Part shown: in pieces, positions 34,050 to 45,851 of the stretch | How positions within the stretch are numbered: position 1 is the stretch's first letter | Layout: every line of letters begins with the position of its first letter | Assembly (NCBI GenBank): GCA_032433595.1 | Contig: JASWJB010000006.1 | Location: 248,001-312,000 of the forward strand | DNA length: 64,000 nucleotides | Direction of reading: 5' to 3' | DNA from: Conoideocrella luteorostrata | Taxonomy: Eukaryota; Ascomycota; Sordariomycetes; Hypocreales; Clavicipitaceae | The notes under the pieces: generated by a model | The model's input: only the letters and a program-made list of their open reading frames with translations | Database searches by the model: none | What the model was told of the DNA's origin: nothing | Position numbers and translations under genes: made by a program

Positions 34050-34720
34050 GACCAAACTAAAGGCCTGACAGAGTGGTCAGTCCTTCATCGATGGAACCGA
34101 CATCTGGTGCACAGCTTTTACAGAGAACCACAACAATGGACAGACAATCTCGCGGTTTGGAAACTCGTCCACGCGAGAAAAGTGGCTGGAGTAAAAAAAT
34201 TCCATTGGCCTCTTGTAGATCACGCTGCCAAGGTCGCTGTTCATATACCCAAGACAGAGATTGGTATGATGAATGAGCCAAATAGATGTGGCATGAAGGG
34301 AGTGAGGTGTACCGTGCAAGGATTTCAGACCTTGGGGCGAGATCACTGGAAAATCCCTTTCCAACGGATTAATTTGCATCACGCGGAGTTTACGCAGCAT
34401 GGAAAAGCTCTGGGTGAGAATGCATGACGACTATTGTTCCATCAATGCCAACGACCAGGTGGCGGATCCTGATTCCATCCTTAGCGTCTACAAGAAGGTG
34501 CTGAAGACGCAGACGATGCTGGCCATCCATGTCTGGATCCAACTCTCGTCCGGGCGGTTGATGCGCGGGATGAAAGCATTTTTGCGTATCTCAAAACATC
34601 CTCGAAAGCGGATGGAGGTGATCAAGCGGCAAAGGCACCCATAGCGCTTGGTGCAAGTAATGCAGAGAGTTTGTGTCCTGGTATTTTAAAGGCGTTGAAG
34701 CGCAAATTGGAGGATGTGGA
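34050..34720 (+). pseudogene. Decayed GH13 alpha-glucosidase (maltase) gene, 3' part
   Basis: GH13 maltases hydrolyse alpha-1,4 glucose ends. Plus-strand pieces in family order: IDGTDIWCTAFTENHNNG and ISRFGNSSTREKW (34086-34185), where the ENHD-type motif has lost its Asp, followed by a TAA. Then KTEIGMMNEPNRCGMKGVRC in another frame, then GFQTLGRDHWKIPFQ. After a further frame change come KLWVRMHDDYCSINANDQV and DPDSILSVYKKVLK. Finally, in a third frame, FAYLKTSSKADGG runs into a low-similarity tail open to ~35070. The barrel's N-terminal half is absent. At least two frameshifts and a stop are visible. Confidence 0.7.
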
Positions 34721-37700
34721 GTGCCCGAACAGGGTGGATGAGGCTGATGGTGATGATGGAAGCATGATGAATAGCGGGCGCCCGCTAGTTGCTGCAGTCA
34801 TGGCATGGCTGCGTTACGTAAATTACATGAAAAATTGTCATGTGAGCGCGCTGGCGTTCTCATCCTCAACAATTTTGCAATTGCACATGTGCAAGATCAC
34901 GGAACTGCTTCATAGTCTTGAGCTCCGAGACATGTTCCAGTCTGGCCTGTTTGGAGCGCAGCGTGACGTTCCACCCCCAGCCAACATCACCGGGGCGGGC
35001 AAACCTCTCAAAATCCGGTACGGAGTCCTCCGTACACAAACTCACAGTATGACGGTCAAATTTTTCTAGATTCATGCCCTCGAACATACCCTGTGATCCA
35101 TGAAAATGCTTAGCTCATCATCAATGAAGATTCCTCATTCAAGCACGGAAAGTGGCCAGAAGAATCTGCCACAAGGGATTACATGGGATAAGAGAACCCA
35201 TGTCAACCGGGGCTAACGTCATGTTCCATAAGCGAAAAGCTATAGCTTTTAAAATCACTGAGTGAACTGTCTTGTCATTCAATTACTGTTGGAAGCCTGG
35301 CCTGGATAGCGGTAATCGCGGTTGGTTCGATGAACGGCAAACAGCCGTTTGTCTCCGCTCCATCGTTGATATCTACATCTGCAATATGAACTCGTTAGCG
35401 GATCTCGCAAACCACTACGGAGTAAACGTTCCACATGTACTCCGTAGTCTCGGGGTTGCCATACCGATTTTTGGACTCATGGCTGAAAGACACCCCAACC
35501 GCGTGGCCACTGAAGAGACCACTGTAGGTTGCGCCAGAAACAAGAACAGCTAGCAGTTATCCATTTTCCCACGAAGGCGGTACTGTCAAACGCCTCTGCA
35601 GATCGAAGACGGAGAAAAGCCCCGAAAAGGTGAGGTGGAAGGAGGGGGCTCTGTCGATCCTGGAGCAGGTGCAAGCCCGATTTACGTTGAACGTCTGGTG
35701 AGCCGGCACGAGCTGTTTCATTGACGAATCTCGAGGGAATTTACCCCGGATTTGGCAGTCCGGACGACGGCGGCTCTGTGGGCTTCCTCATGTATAATGC
35801 AGAGAGTCTGGTCCAAATCTGGCCTAGCAAAATGGATGGGATGGATGGATGGATGGTTGGTTGGTGGGTTGGTTAGTGGCAGAGGTGATGCAAGACAAGC
35901 CGCCCGTCCATGCGCAGGTACTCGCCAACAAACCGACTGTTGGGTGCCACATCCAATATTCGAATAGCTACTCCGTACTCCGCACGGAGTACTCTATAAT
36001 TACCCTGTATCATTTTCCTCGAGGATGATCAGGGCTGGGTGGGTGGCGATGGAGTAAGCGAAGGGGCAGATGTCACACCAGCCCGGGCTCTGGAAGCAGT
36101 TTATCCTACTTGTTACCACCGCGGTGCGCGGCGGGGACGAAGGAGGAGTTTTGGTATTTGCACCCCGTACTTTGACACAGCACAGCAAGGCGGCGAATTG
36201 TGGTGGCGGCCTGCAAAAGCTGTATCCAATTGCGTGTCCAATGCAGTCGCATAATAAATATTGAATCTTGCAGCGAGCAAGTACTGGGCCATTCCAAGCG
36301 TTCTACAGAATGCATGCTGCAATCCGCTGTTCTGTCTTCCGCAGCAGCTCGCCAATGCAGCGGGGCCAGCGCGTGGTTGGTGACGAGACGTGGACGACGG
36401 ATTCTAGTGGCGCGGGCCGAGCAACAGTTTGGGGGGGACTGGGGGCCTGAGGGAAGGGACTGGGGCATGGGGGACAGGCTGTGGGACTGCGGAGTGCTTC
36501 GTTGGGAAACTGACAGGCGGGGACAAATTACGAGACCCTTTGCAGCGTGGATGGGTTAGCCGTGAAGGGGTCACGTAAATTGTCCGCCGCCTGACTGGCA
36601 GGACAATACTCTGTACACACCGGGTTACGGAGTGCGGAGACGGAGTCACGGCGCAGGGTTACGGGATAAGTGTGATGTGACGCGCTGACAGGCCTGACAG
36701 GACAGGCTGGTGCAAAGCTGAAAGAAACTGTGGGCGCTGATGCACACTGACACGTACGGAGTACTTCTGTTGTTCACCTCTATGGCTCTGCACGGCCCAG
36801 GAGATCCGACAGATCAAGGCGTTCGTCAACGGCTGAATGCATCCACATCTCCAAAGCACCGCTTCGACCAGTGCTCTTGCAACACTGACTTTGGGGCTGG
36901 CAGGCTTGACGAAGTTGGAGTACGGTCGGCACCAAGCACCCTGTTCTTCTTCCACCACCGACTCCGACTTTCGGCTGCCTTCCAGGCACCTTCCACACCC
37001 CAGATATAAGATATCGGACGGTGAGTTTGGCGTATCCGTCTGGTCAAGTCAGGCATGATATTGCACCCGATTTCTCAAATGACCAAGGGCATCACCCTTG
37101 TTGAAATGCTGCCGCGTAGGCACATGAAATGAAGCAGCCAGCCTCCTTTCTACTCAGCTAGTTTCTACTCTGTCCTCATCCCCAATTGAACACTGCCGTG
37201 CTTATCCGACGACGTTGTACAAAAAGTCAGCTTCTTCCCACCACCCACACTCTGGAGGAACACAACGGCGGAGCGGTGGCGTTCTTGATGCCAGGGTGCA
37301 AGTCGGGCTAATGTCCGTCGCCAACACACCCGAGGCAAAGGGACTCGACACAATGGCTGTAGCCAGCCCCCATGTCAGGCTTGTCGGGGAAAATTCTCAA
37401 TCATGACGAAAGAGGACGCGACGACCAGCAACGAATTGGTTCTGCATTGTAGGTAACTAGCACCTGGTTTGTCTCTCATCCTTAAAACCCCCCCACCCAT
37501 GTTTCTGATGTTCGATATCGGTTCGACCACCTCTGCTAATCACCGACAACTAGAAGCTGCTCGGCAAATGCTTGCATTTCGGTTCTGCCACCTTTTGCGT
37601 CCCGCATGCTTGTTTGACATGGCTCTGCAGCGAACAAGCTGCGAGCCTTGACCGTATACGCTTCAACTGGGCAATCGCTCATTCCAACCCCCAGCATCGA

Positions 37701-37850
37701 AGAGATATCCCGTTGAACCGAAATCCGCCACAACGACTAGGCTTTGAAGTCATGGTATAATATTTTCAAGAGTATCGCCATCAACGAAGGGAACGAAATT
37801 CACACGCCGCATATATACGTCGACGCCTACTCCTCGAACGCCGTTTTGTC
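34721..37850. other. Gene-poor stretch rich in TACGGAGTAC-type palindromes
   Basis: The frame after the GH13 relic stays open to ~35070 without recognisable similarity. TACGGAG/CTCCGTA motifs cluster here: 35019-35035 (paired), 35415, 35438, 35969-35993 (paired), 36615 and 36755. A GGAT/GGTT microsatellite lies at 35831-35876. No gene assigned. The last few hundred bases hold the promoter of the 7-TM gene. Confidence 0.45.
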
Positions 37851-37859
37851 TATATAAAA
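37851..37859 (+). promoter_or_regulatory. Probable TATA element of the DUF7703-like gene
   Basis: TATATAAAA lies 102 bases before the ATG at 37953, followed by a C-rich leader. The sequence is a good TATA consensus; function is inferred. Confidence 0.45.
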
Positions 37860-37952
37860 CCCCGATATCCCCACGACACGACGCCATCCGTACTTCTCGA
37901 GCAATATCCCTTCTGTTTTCCCTATGCCGAGGATGAAATTGAATTCCTCGCC

Positions 37953-38804
37953 ATGGGCTATTCAGGCAACCCAGGCACAGGTTTAGCCGACACCAGCGCG
38001 CAAACCTTCGCCGTCGTCGCGTTCGTAGCCCTGGCGTTGTACAATGCAATCGAGCTCAACATCATCATATTTTCCACCTTTCGGCGTTTCAAGGGCCTCT
38101 ATTTCTGGAGCTTCCTGGCCGCCACCAATGGCATTATCCCGCACTCAATCGGCTTCCTCCTCAAGAATGTCGTCGGATCACACACGTTTGGCCTCTACAT
38201 CACCCTCGTCGCCGTCGGCTGGGTGCCCATGGTCACCGGCCAGTCCCTCGTCCTCTACTCGCGCCTACACCTAATATTCTGGAACAATTTCTGGCTCCGC
38301 ATGATCCTGCGCATGATCATCGCCAATGTATTTCTTCTGCACATCCCCATCGTCATCCTCATGTACGGAGCCAACAGCTCCTCTCACAACGCTTGGGTTC
38401 AGCCGTACATCGTCTACGAAAAAATCCAAGTCACCGTGTTTTTCCTGCAAGAGCTCATCATATCCGCCGTATACATCAAGTCCTGCTTCTCTTTCTTCGA
38501 CACCCACGATAGTTTATACGGCGACGCCGTGCGCAAGATGCGCCGCCATTTAATTCTCGTCAATGTCTTTGTGATACTCCTTGACGTTCCTATTTTGTGC
38601 TTAGAGTATACGGATTTCTACGATTTGCAAACCGCCTACAAAGCGCTCGTGTATAGTGTCAAGTTAAAGATGGAGTTCAGGATACTGGATCGGCTGGTGG
38701 AAATGACTAAGGAGAGGCACAATGTTGATCCTTTTCGGGATAACTCGACCGTCCACATCGAGCATGTGTCGTCGGTATCAATGACAATCCCAAGGCAGAG
38801 TTGA
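37953..38804 (+). CDS. Seven-transmembrane fungal membrane protein (DUF7703-like)
   Basis: A single-exon protein of 283 residues with seven hydrophobic segments: about 18-40, 50-70, 80-104, 114-138, 151-172, 193-213 and 228-240. It has a short N-terminus (MGYSGNPGTG) and a charged C-terminal tail (EMTKERHNVDPFRD). The segment FLAATNGIIPHSIGFLLKN and the SLVLYSRLHLI loop after TM3 are typical of the fungal family I know as DUF7703, which looks like a distant receptor-type 7-TM family and is unrelated to the CFEM/Pth11 group. Function unknown. A TATA box precedes it. No frameshift. Confidence 0.85.
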   Translation: MGYSGNPGTGLADTSAQTFAVVAFVALALYNAIELNIIIFSTFRRFKGLYFWSFLAATNGIIPHSIGFLLKNVVGSHTFGLYITLVAVGWVPMVTGQSLVLYSRLHLIFWNNFWLRMILRMIIANVFLLHIPIVILMYGANSSSHNAWVQPYIVYEKIQVTVFFLQELIISAVYIKSCFSFFDTHDSLYGDAVRKMRRHLILVNVFVILLDVPILCLEYTDFYDLQTAYKALVYSVKLKMEFRILDRLVEMTKERHNVDPFRDNSTVHIEHVSSVSMTIPRQS

Positions 38805-40009
38805 CCACGATTGTATAGTATCAGAAACGAATTCAAGAAAGCATAGTTCAAAGATGTCTGGCCGACTGTGAGCAACTCTATGTGTCCATCGGCGTCGGAT
38901 GGGGTTTGAGAAACTTTGAACTTCAACACCCCCGCACCGCCCAGCATTCTGTGGGAGAAGCGGCTGACTTTGTTTTTTGTTTTGTTTGAGCAATCCGACA
39001 TAGTCGTAATGTAGCCGCTTCCAGAGGGATCCAGGACGGGACACAACTAGGTTACGCGAAGTGTTCTGTAGAGTTGCCAAATAACGCCCAATTTGTGTAG
39101 CATTAGGTTGTCAGTAACAGGCAGACGAATTGCCCCCAGATGTCGTTCTGATACACGAGGAGCATCCCACGGCAAGATGATCAGAACAACCTACTGCTAT
39201 CAATTCTTGGCAATATACTCGTCCACCACGGTTCCACGCATGTGGCCAAGGAGTGCTCAGAGGCGACTCTTCATAACAAAGGGACAGTCGCGGTTGCCCC
39301 CCTCAATCCCCCCGCTCTTAGACTATTGGAACGAATTGGTCACATATACAATGCATTTAGATTGCGATAATCGTCAGGATCGATTGGCAGCTTTGGTAAC
39401 ACAGGCAGTGGTTGTGGAGATCTAGGTCATCCTACTCCCGCGTGTTGTTCCTGTTATACAAAGAGGATCATTGTGGATTGAGGACTACATCATTACCTAG
39501 ACAGAGATTCCTACTAGGCTGAAGAACACAGTACGGTTCAATTCAACTACATCATTGACCAAAAGATGAGGCCTTTGTGGCGTTCAACTTCGCTACACGT
39601 ATGCCACTTCGATTCTTCTACTTCATTGATATACAGTAGAGATCACTTTTGACATTTGCTCGCCCCTAACCAGACTCTATGTTGTTCGTCATTGAGTCCT
39701 GGATAGAAGAAGACGTGGGATCTTCCAAACCAGCCAGCGATTCTACAATTGAACCAGTCACAGCTCCTGCGAAATGTTCCCCCGAGCTTTGTCATTCAAG
39801 CTCGTCACGCTTGGAGAGTCAGCTTACCAAGACCATTCACCTGTCTTCCAAAAGGCCATCAGCTCTACAAGCTCATTATGATATAAGTGACTCCAGCGGC
39901 GCTTCTGGCAGAACGTGACAGTTGCTGCTGTGCAGTGCCTGATTATGCTACCCGCGAAGGGGTATTTGGCAAAGGTGTACAGTCGCTGTGCGGTGCGTAA
40001 CTAGGCGGT
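38805..40009. other. Intergenic stretch
   Basis: 3' UTR of the 7-TM gene and then featureless sequence with short frames only. Confidence 0.4.
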
Positions 40010-41345
40010 TGCTGATACCATGTAAGCTAGTTTATCGCCGGGCCTGCAGAACAACTCTTTCCAGGTCTTTTTGTAAGTCTGAAGTCGCGCTTCGTAGTTG
40101 TCAAAATCTGGATAGGGTTTGAACCGACAACCGGAGTTAATCGGCAAGACTGATCTTCTCCTCCCCCGAGAACCTCAAGACAAATTCCCCGTGTATTATT
40201 CGGCAATCGGTCCTGGTAGTTTTCAGTAGCATGCAGCATTGTCTCTATTGCGAAGTTTGTTGCGAGTTCAATTGCTGGGGCAACGTATTCGATAGCAACT
40301 GCATGTCATGTAGGGTTTATCCGCAAAAAAAGGTCCAAATCGCTAGGGTCTAGATACATCGCCTGAAGAATCTGAGATCCAGATACGTTTAATCTGTGCT
40401 TGAGGCTTGGCAGTTTCCGAAGAGTTCCTCTCGCCAAACCTCTAAATCCGACTTTCTACGCTTTCTTTATTGCTGCTCGTTTGTCCATTAGGTACAGACA
40501 CTGCATACGCTCTGGCGCGGCCATTGTGGTCAAGTCGTCCAAGAACGTGGTGTTCAAGTCACAGAGGGCTCTGCGGAGGTTTTTTGTATCCACGAAGTCA
40601 TCGGCAACTCCTTCGCCATTATACGATGATCCGTGAGTCGCCACGCACGCAAGGAGGTAGGGTTTCTTTGCTTATCCCTAAAGTGCGCTTATCAGAGTTG
40701 TTGCTGCTGCACCATCTTCCAAGACCTGCCTGAGTTGTTTTGAGGCAACGTTGCCGGGGGAGAGCCTCTCCCTCACTGTATGAAGACTCAAGACAGCGGC
40801 AGTCTTTCGCTTTGGTTGCTTTGCGCCTTCAATTTCACATTGAACATTTTTCCCACAAACTCGAGGCCTGCAATTGTGTCTCTGCTCTCTGTCCCTTTCA
40901 TTGTATGTCGTCTTCGACGCACTATTACAGCCCTCGCCAATTTGGTTTTTGTTCCTATCCTTCAAAACAAACAAGTCCCATTCACTTCAGTGTTTTTTTG
41001 TCTCGTCACTCATGGACTCGTCTCAATAAGCAACTATACAGAATTAAGCACCGAATCTACCCTACCAAAGAACTTTGACCAACAGCTCGAACAGTCCCGT
41101 TCTGCAATATTCTTTTTTTGGGTCCTGGGCCAACGTGAGGCGGATATAGATCAAGTCATAGAAATACTTTTCAAGGGGCATCCGTCTTGGCTATGCTCCA
41201 ATTTTTCGCTCTGCGCTTATCACGGCCATTATCAGTGTGTCTTTTCGTTGCAATTGTCTCGCAGCAAGTTTTTCAGCTACCGAAAGGTCCGAATTTGGAG
41301 CAGTACTCGTCGCATTCTGGGTAAGGCTAGACAGAACGATTAGAG
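40010..41345 (-). pseudogene. Unidentified decayed protein gene
   Basis: One minus-strand frame from ~40975 to 40050 stays protein-like with only four stops in about 900 bases. Pieces include QPKRKTAAVLSLHTVRERLS, then KKPYLLACVATHGSSYNGEG, RRALCDLNTTFLDDLTTM, VSGSQILQAMYLDPSDL and IELATNFAIETMLHATENY. A neighbouring frame adds KPYPDFDNYEARLQTYKKTW at ~40100-40050. Upstream, MPLEKYFYDLIYIRLTLAQD (~41190) may belong to the same protein. The pattern of isolated stops in an otherwise continuous reading is that of a decayed gene. I do not recognise the family and find no transposase or kinase motif. Confidence 0.4.
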
Positions 41346-44300
41346 CAAGATCTAGAAGATCAGAAGGCCAGACATACTACTACCACAATACGTCGTTTCG
41401 GACGGTAATTTAGGCAGACTTGTCTTCACGTAGTATCCGTAGGAACTTTAACGCCAATGGAATCCGTCGTCAAAACATCCCTTTCGAAGAGGATGCTGCG
41501 CTGTCTGCCGTTCCGTAGAGCCACAGCGTTGGCGCTTCTCGCTGGGATTGGCAGTTGAATGACAGCCTCCAACACAGAAATTTGGCCAAAAGGTGCGCGT
41601 CCTACGACAACAATTGGAGGCATGGACTTGATTCCGATGCTACAGCTTCGCAATGGCCGGCCGGCAGACGATGCAGACGATCACCCGCTGTAGAACAATG
41701 TGGGTGAAGTGGAGCTGCCGCTGGGGCGTCAAAATAAAACAACGGTCTAGTTTTAGCCTGTGGGCGTAACAGACTAGGATTTTACGATAACTATGTCACC
41801 ACTGGAGACAGTCTGGCGGAGAAACATTCCGAGGCGGGACGCGCACAATGATGGCCGTGGCACGAAAGGCACCGGCTTGGAATGGATACGAAACAGTCAT
41901 CTAGGCACTTTCTTCGGTTCACGTTTTTCAACCGACATCAGAATTGAATGTGGGGGTTTGACGCCTTGGGAGATGCCTCTTTAGGCCTGGCGACTGCACA
42001 CGGTCGTTTGATGAGGGCCGCAGTGAATCATACAACTACCATGGTCAGAAAAATTGTCGACAGCGCAAAACATTCAAGTCCTCTTAAGAACACGAGTCGT
42101 GGTCGGGAAATCCTGAATATGGTCACAATTGTGCGGCATTGGAAACACGTTTTCCCCCAGGCATCGTCCACAATTGTGCAGTCTTGTTGAATGTCCACCG
42201 GTTTGATGCTGGGCTAACGCCTTGGCAGTCGGAATTCAACCTACATAAAGCCTGGAAATTTTAATAGGTGCTCTACAATTCAGCATTTAATCTTATTTCA
42301 AAGATATAAATAACAAGGAAGATTTGATACGGAGTACGGAGTATACTAGGAAGCGAAGCCCCAGAGCTGCAAGGGTCGCTTAGCGTAGGGTAGCTCGGGA
42401 CATCACGTGTGTTAGGGACTTTGGTGAGGCAGTTGCAGCCTAATTGATGCTGATGATATCCGGGCATGTGGGGAACCAAAAAAAGAGGTGAAACGTGATG
42501 CCGGAACTCTCCAAATTAGTTAACAGAGACGCGAGAGTCTGTGGCATCCTTTCGTCAAGGTCTGCATAGCATATGATACAGTGCCTGGCGGTCACGACTC
42601 GCATGATGGAGCGGTGCCGCGCTGTGGCTGGTTGACAAAGCCCCGTCTTCTGAAGTTAGCGTGCGTGGCTTGCCTTTGCCTGACTTGCCTTTGCTTTGCA
42701 TGACCCATGGATACATGAGGCTTTTACGGCGGCGGCGGCCATGCAGTGCTCCATTTGGCTGCTATTTCGGCAGGCTTGTGCCCTTATAGTATCTACGAAA
42801 TGGCCATAATTTAATATGTTTTAGATAAATGTTTGCTGCGTTCGAAAATGCTTCAGGAATCAGGATCACCAGGCTGCGGCGTGAGGTGCGTCTTCGGCCC
42901 GCACCATGTACTCCGTACCTTCGCTCTCCACGCTCACACCGTCAACGCGGCTCCACTCCTCGTCAATCCTCGCTGCCTCGCAAGCAAACTGTATCATCTG
43001 CTGGGCCTGGCGAGCCAGCGGCATTGCCCATTACGACTGGTCTAGCGTAAGAGCACCAAGTATATTATCCACACAGCAACTCGTAGTGTGCATGGCCAGT
43101 GCATTATCACCGTGCCGGTTCGCTGCAGAGAAGGAGCAGGAGCCGACGTGCACATGTGTCTGGCAAAAAGTACGCTTTCGAGACCAGCCCAGTTAGGTCC
43201 AAGCGAAATTTTGACGGTGGCAAAACCCATCCAGCTGTGCGGAGTAATTATCTCAGACACTGTCAACAGCTTCTCCCGCTTTACCAACACTGAATTGATT
43301 TTGATCTTTCGTCTTTGCTGCCGACTGAATCTTGACAGCAAGTCCAACTGCATTCGTGAGGCGCAAGCAGGGCGTGGCCGTGTTTTCCCCATCGCGACAT
43401 GTCCGATTGGCGTCGGCTCCTAGTCGGAACGTGCACGGTTTTATCAGGCCATTGAACTTTGGTATTGCCAGGATTGTAACAGGCCGACTTGAACATGCAT
43501 GATCAAATCTCCTGGTGGGAAATAGACGCTGTCTCTGCCAGCGAAGCACCAGACTGTTTAGGTCACCATGGAAAACAAGCATAATCACCAGCTTCGAAGC
43601 AACTGGCATTCCTCAACAAGAGCCTTCCCTTAGCGCTAGGGTAAGGACGCCGCTACGGCTGCTACGGAGCGGCATCCCCCGCCAAGCAAGAACATGGTGG
43701 CGGTGTCTGGTCGAAATGCTGGTTTGTTCGACGGCTCCGCTCGACGCTCGCATGCAGGGCTAACTTGTGCCCGTGTCTTTAGCTACGTCAATGATCACAG
43801 CCACCTCGTGCACGGGGTTTTTGACCAAGGAGAGCCATACTGGGCGGCTGCCAGCATGTATTGCGGCCGGTGCTAATGAGGCGTATTAATTGCAACAGCT
43901 GCAGAGAGCTAAGTTGAACTCTAAGTCTAGGAATATTTGAAACCGCTCGACTTATGGTTGAAGGTCACCCCCACGAGGTTGTATCTACCCCCACATCGAA
44001 TTCATCAGTGACAACTACGGCGGCCACAAGACCACCAAGATGGCAAAACGATATCGGGGCTAGTCGCAAAATCCGCGTGCCGGTCGCTGGTGATGCGATG
44101 TAAATTGAAAGCGCACTCCTGGCGTCGGACTCTGGCTAGCCACTCTCCCCTCACGTACATATTCGACACTTCGGTACCTGAACTGCCCAGTTTCCTCCGG
44201 CAGCGGAACGGCTGGGCAAAAGTTAGTTTAGTTGTCCCTAGCCTCGCCACTTATTAGCACTTTGATAGACACTATTCCATATCGGCTTTGGATGGCTCGC

Positions 44301-45851
44301 CTCTGCGGGCACCAGCTTGTTGTTGTTGTGGCGCTTATCTGCCCACCACATTCCATGCCCTTGGGTGCGGTGCTGTATCCAAAATCTTTCGTTGGTCGCT
44401 TTGTTCTTGCTCTGCCGGCGACGAGGCGCTGAAATGGGTAGTTGGCACTGGTCTCCGCGGTTGTTTATGCACTACTCCGTATCTTAACTGGAGATAATAC
44501 TTGCGCCAACGAGGCATAGCCGTCTTGCCAGTTTGCACAATTCAGCGCACCATACTCGTAGACCCATCGATGCGTATAATTATTTTCGGCGTGCGGAGAA
44601 GTGTCCGATTTAAGAACGGCAAAGGCTACTGCGTAGCCGACCAGACATGGAGTACCGTACCGTGTACTGAGATATGGGGTATCGTGGCTGGCGGTCGGAT
44701 TGCCAATCCCGCACGTTTGGTCTGAACAACATTGGGCACTATCAAGACGCCAATCCAATGCAGTTCTCAACCTGGAAATCCGGGCTGCCTGTTTTGTCTT
44801 ATGTTCGTGGATTGAACGGAGTAGCCTGTTCATAGACGAAGCTGCATCAGAAAGGACCACACGTCCATTGACCACGTCGCCGTCACACGCAAATTCAAAA
44901 TATCGACGACACCTGACACCCACTTTAGCCTGTTGGCCACGGCACAGTGCTGGTAGGTGTTTCGCGCCCCTTTTAAGTCCGGACTCCGTACCAAACAGCG
45001 ACAGGAAAAGTCAAAGACAATCTCGGGACCCGAGCTCTTTGTGAACGGGCTGGCAGAGGCTGCTAAACCTTAGATGTATTCCAAGAAGGGTTGGTCGTGC
45101 ATGCAAATCGTTTTCCTGACCTCGTTTTTGGGCGTTAGCCGTTGCCCCGTAAATTGCTCGCCTCAAATGTTCGAATCCTGGGGCCCTGAGGTGCCGCCCT
45201 CAGTACCAGTACCAGGCGTCTGCGTGGTTTGATACCGGAGGCGTGACTGGCACGCAGTGGACACCATCTCTGCCCACCTGGTACCGACGGGAGTCTGGTG
45301 CGAGTGCTCATTGCCCAGCCAGCAGCCGTTAGTTAGTTGGTTGAGCAGCTAACTTCTTTAACGACCTTACCCACTGTACGGAGTACCATCACCAGCCAGC
45401 CAGAACATCAGGTTCCGTGCATGCTACCCATACTTTTTCCCCATCCAACCATCCATCCATCCACCCTCCCATCCCATAGGTACGGCGTACTAACTAACCA
45501 CTCCGTTAACCAGTCAGCAGTTTGCCTGAGCCACTATGCAGCCAGCCCTGATCAGTGAGGTCTGGTGCCGTGCCCCCAGGGCTGCTTGAGTGGCTGTCCC
45601 CCAGTCGTGGGCGTGCCGTCAGATTCTCGCACTTGGCAACCTCTCCTGGCTGTCGGGTCGGCTGCTGCTGAATTACCCTCACCTCACATTCTTCTTCCTT
45701 CTCCCTCCTCTCTGGCTCGGCCACCACAGAACAAGCACTCCCACGTTCTCCCTGGCCCTCTTCCTACAACGACTTCACATCCGGCGACGGCTTCGACTAC
45801 TCCAAAACAACCACGCATTCCCCCGATTGCTGGGGAACGCACCGGAAAGGC
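41346..45851. other. Longest gene-poor stretch of the window
   Basis: 4.5 kb in which no frame on either strand resembles a family I know. TACGGAGTAC-type motifs occur at 42328-42344 (two in tandem), 42908, 44473 and 45377. A CATC/CCAT microsatellite lies at 45443-45475. The final 300 bases are CT-rich and should hold the promoter and 5' leader of the LAMMER kinase. Confidence 0.45.

Noticed and set aside
35831..35876. GGAT/GGTT repeat as a telomere-like or regulatory element
   Set aside because: An ordinary tetranucleotide microsatellite with no telomeric TTAGGG units.
40080..40150. tRNA-like string GTTTGAACCGACAACC
   Set aside because: On inspection the T-arm, anticodon loop and acceptor stem cannot be paired; the sequence is better explained as part of the decayed minus-strand reading frame.
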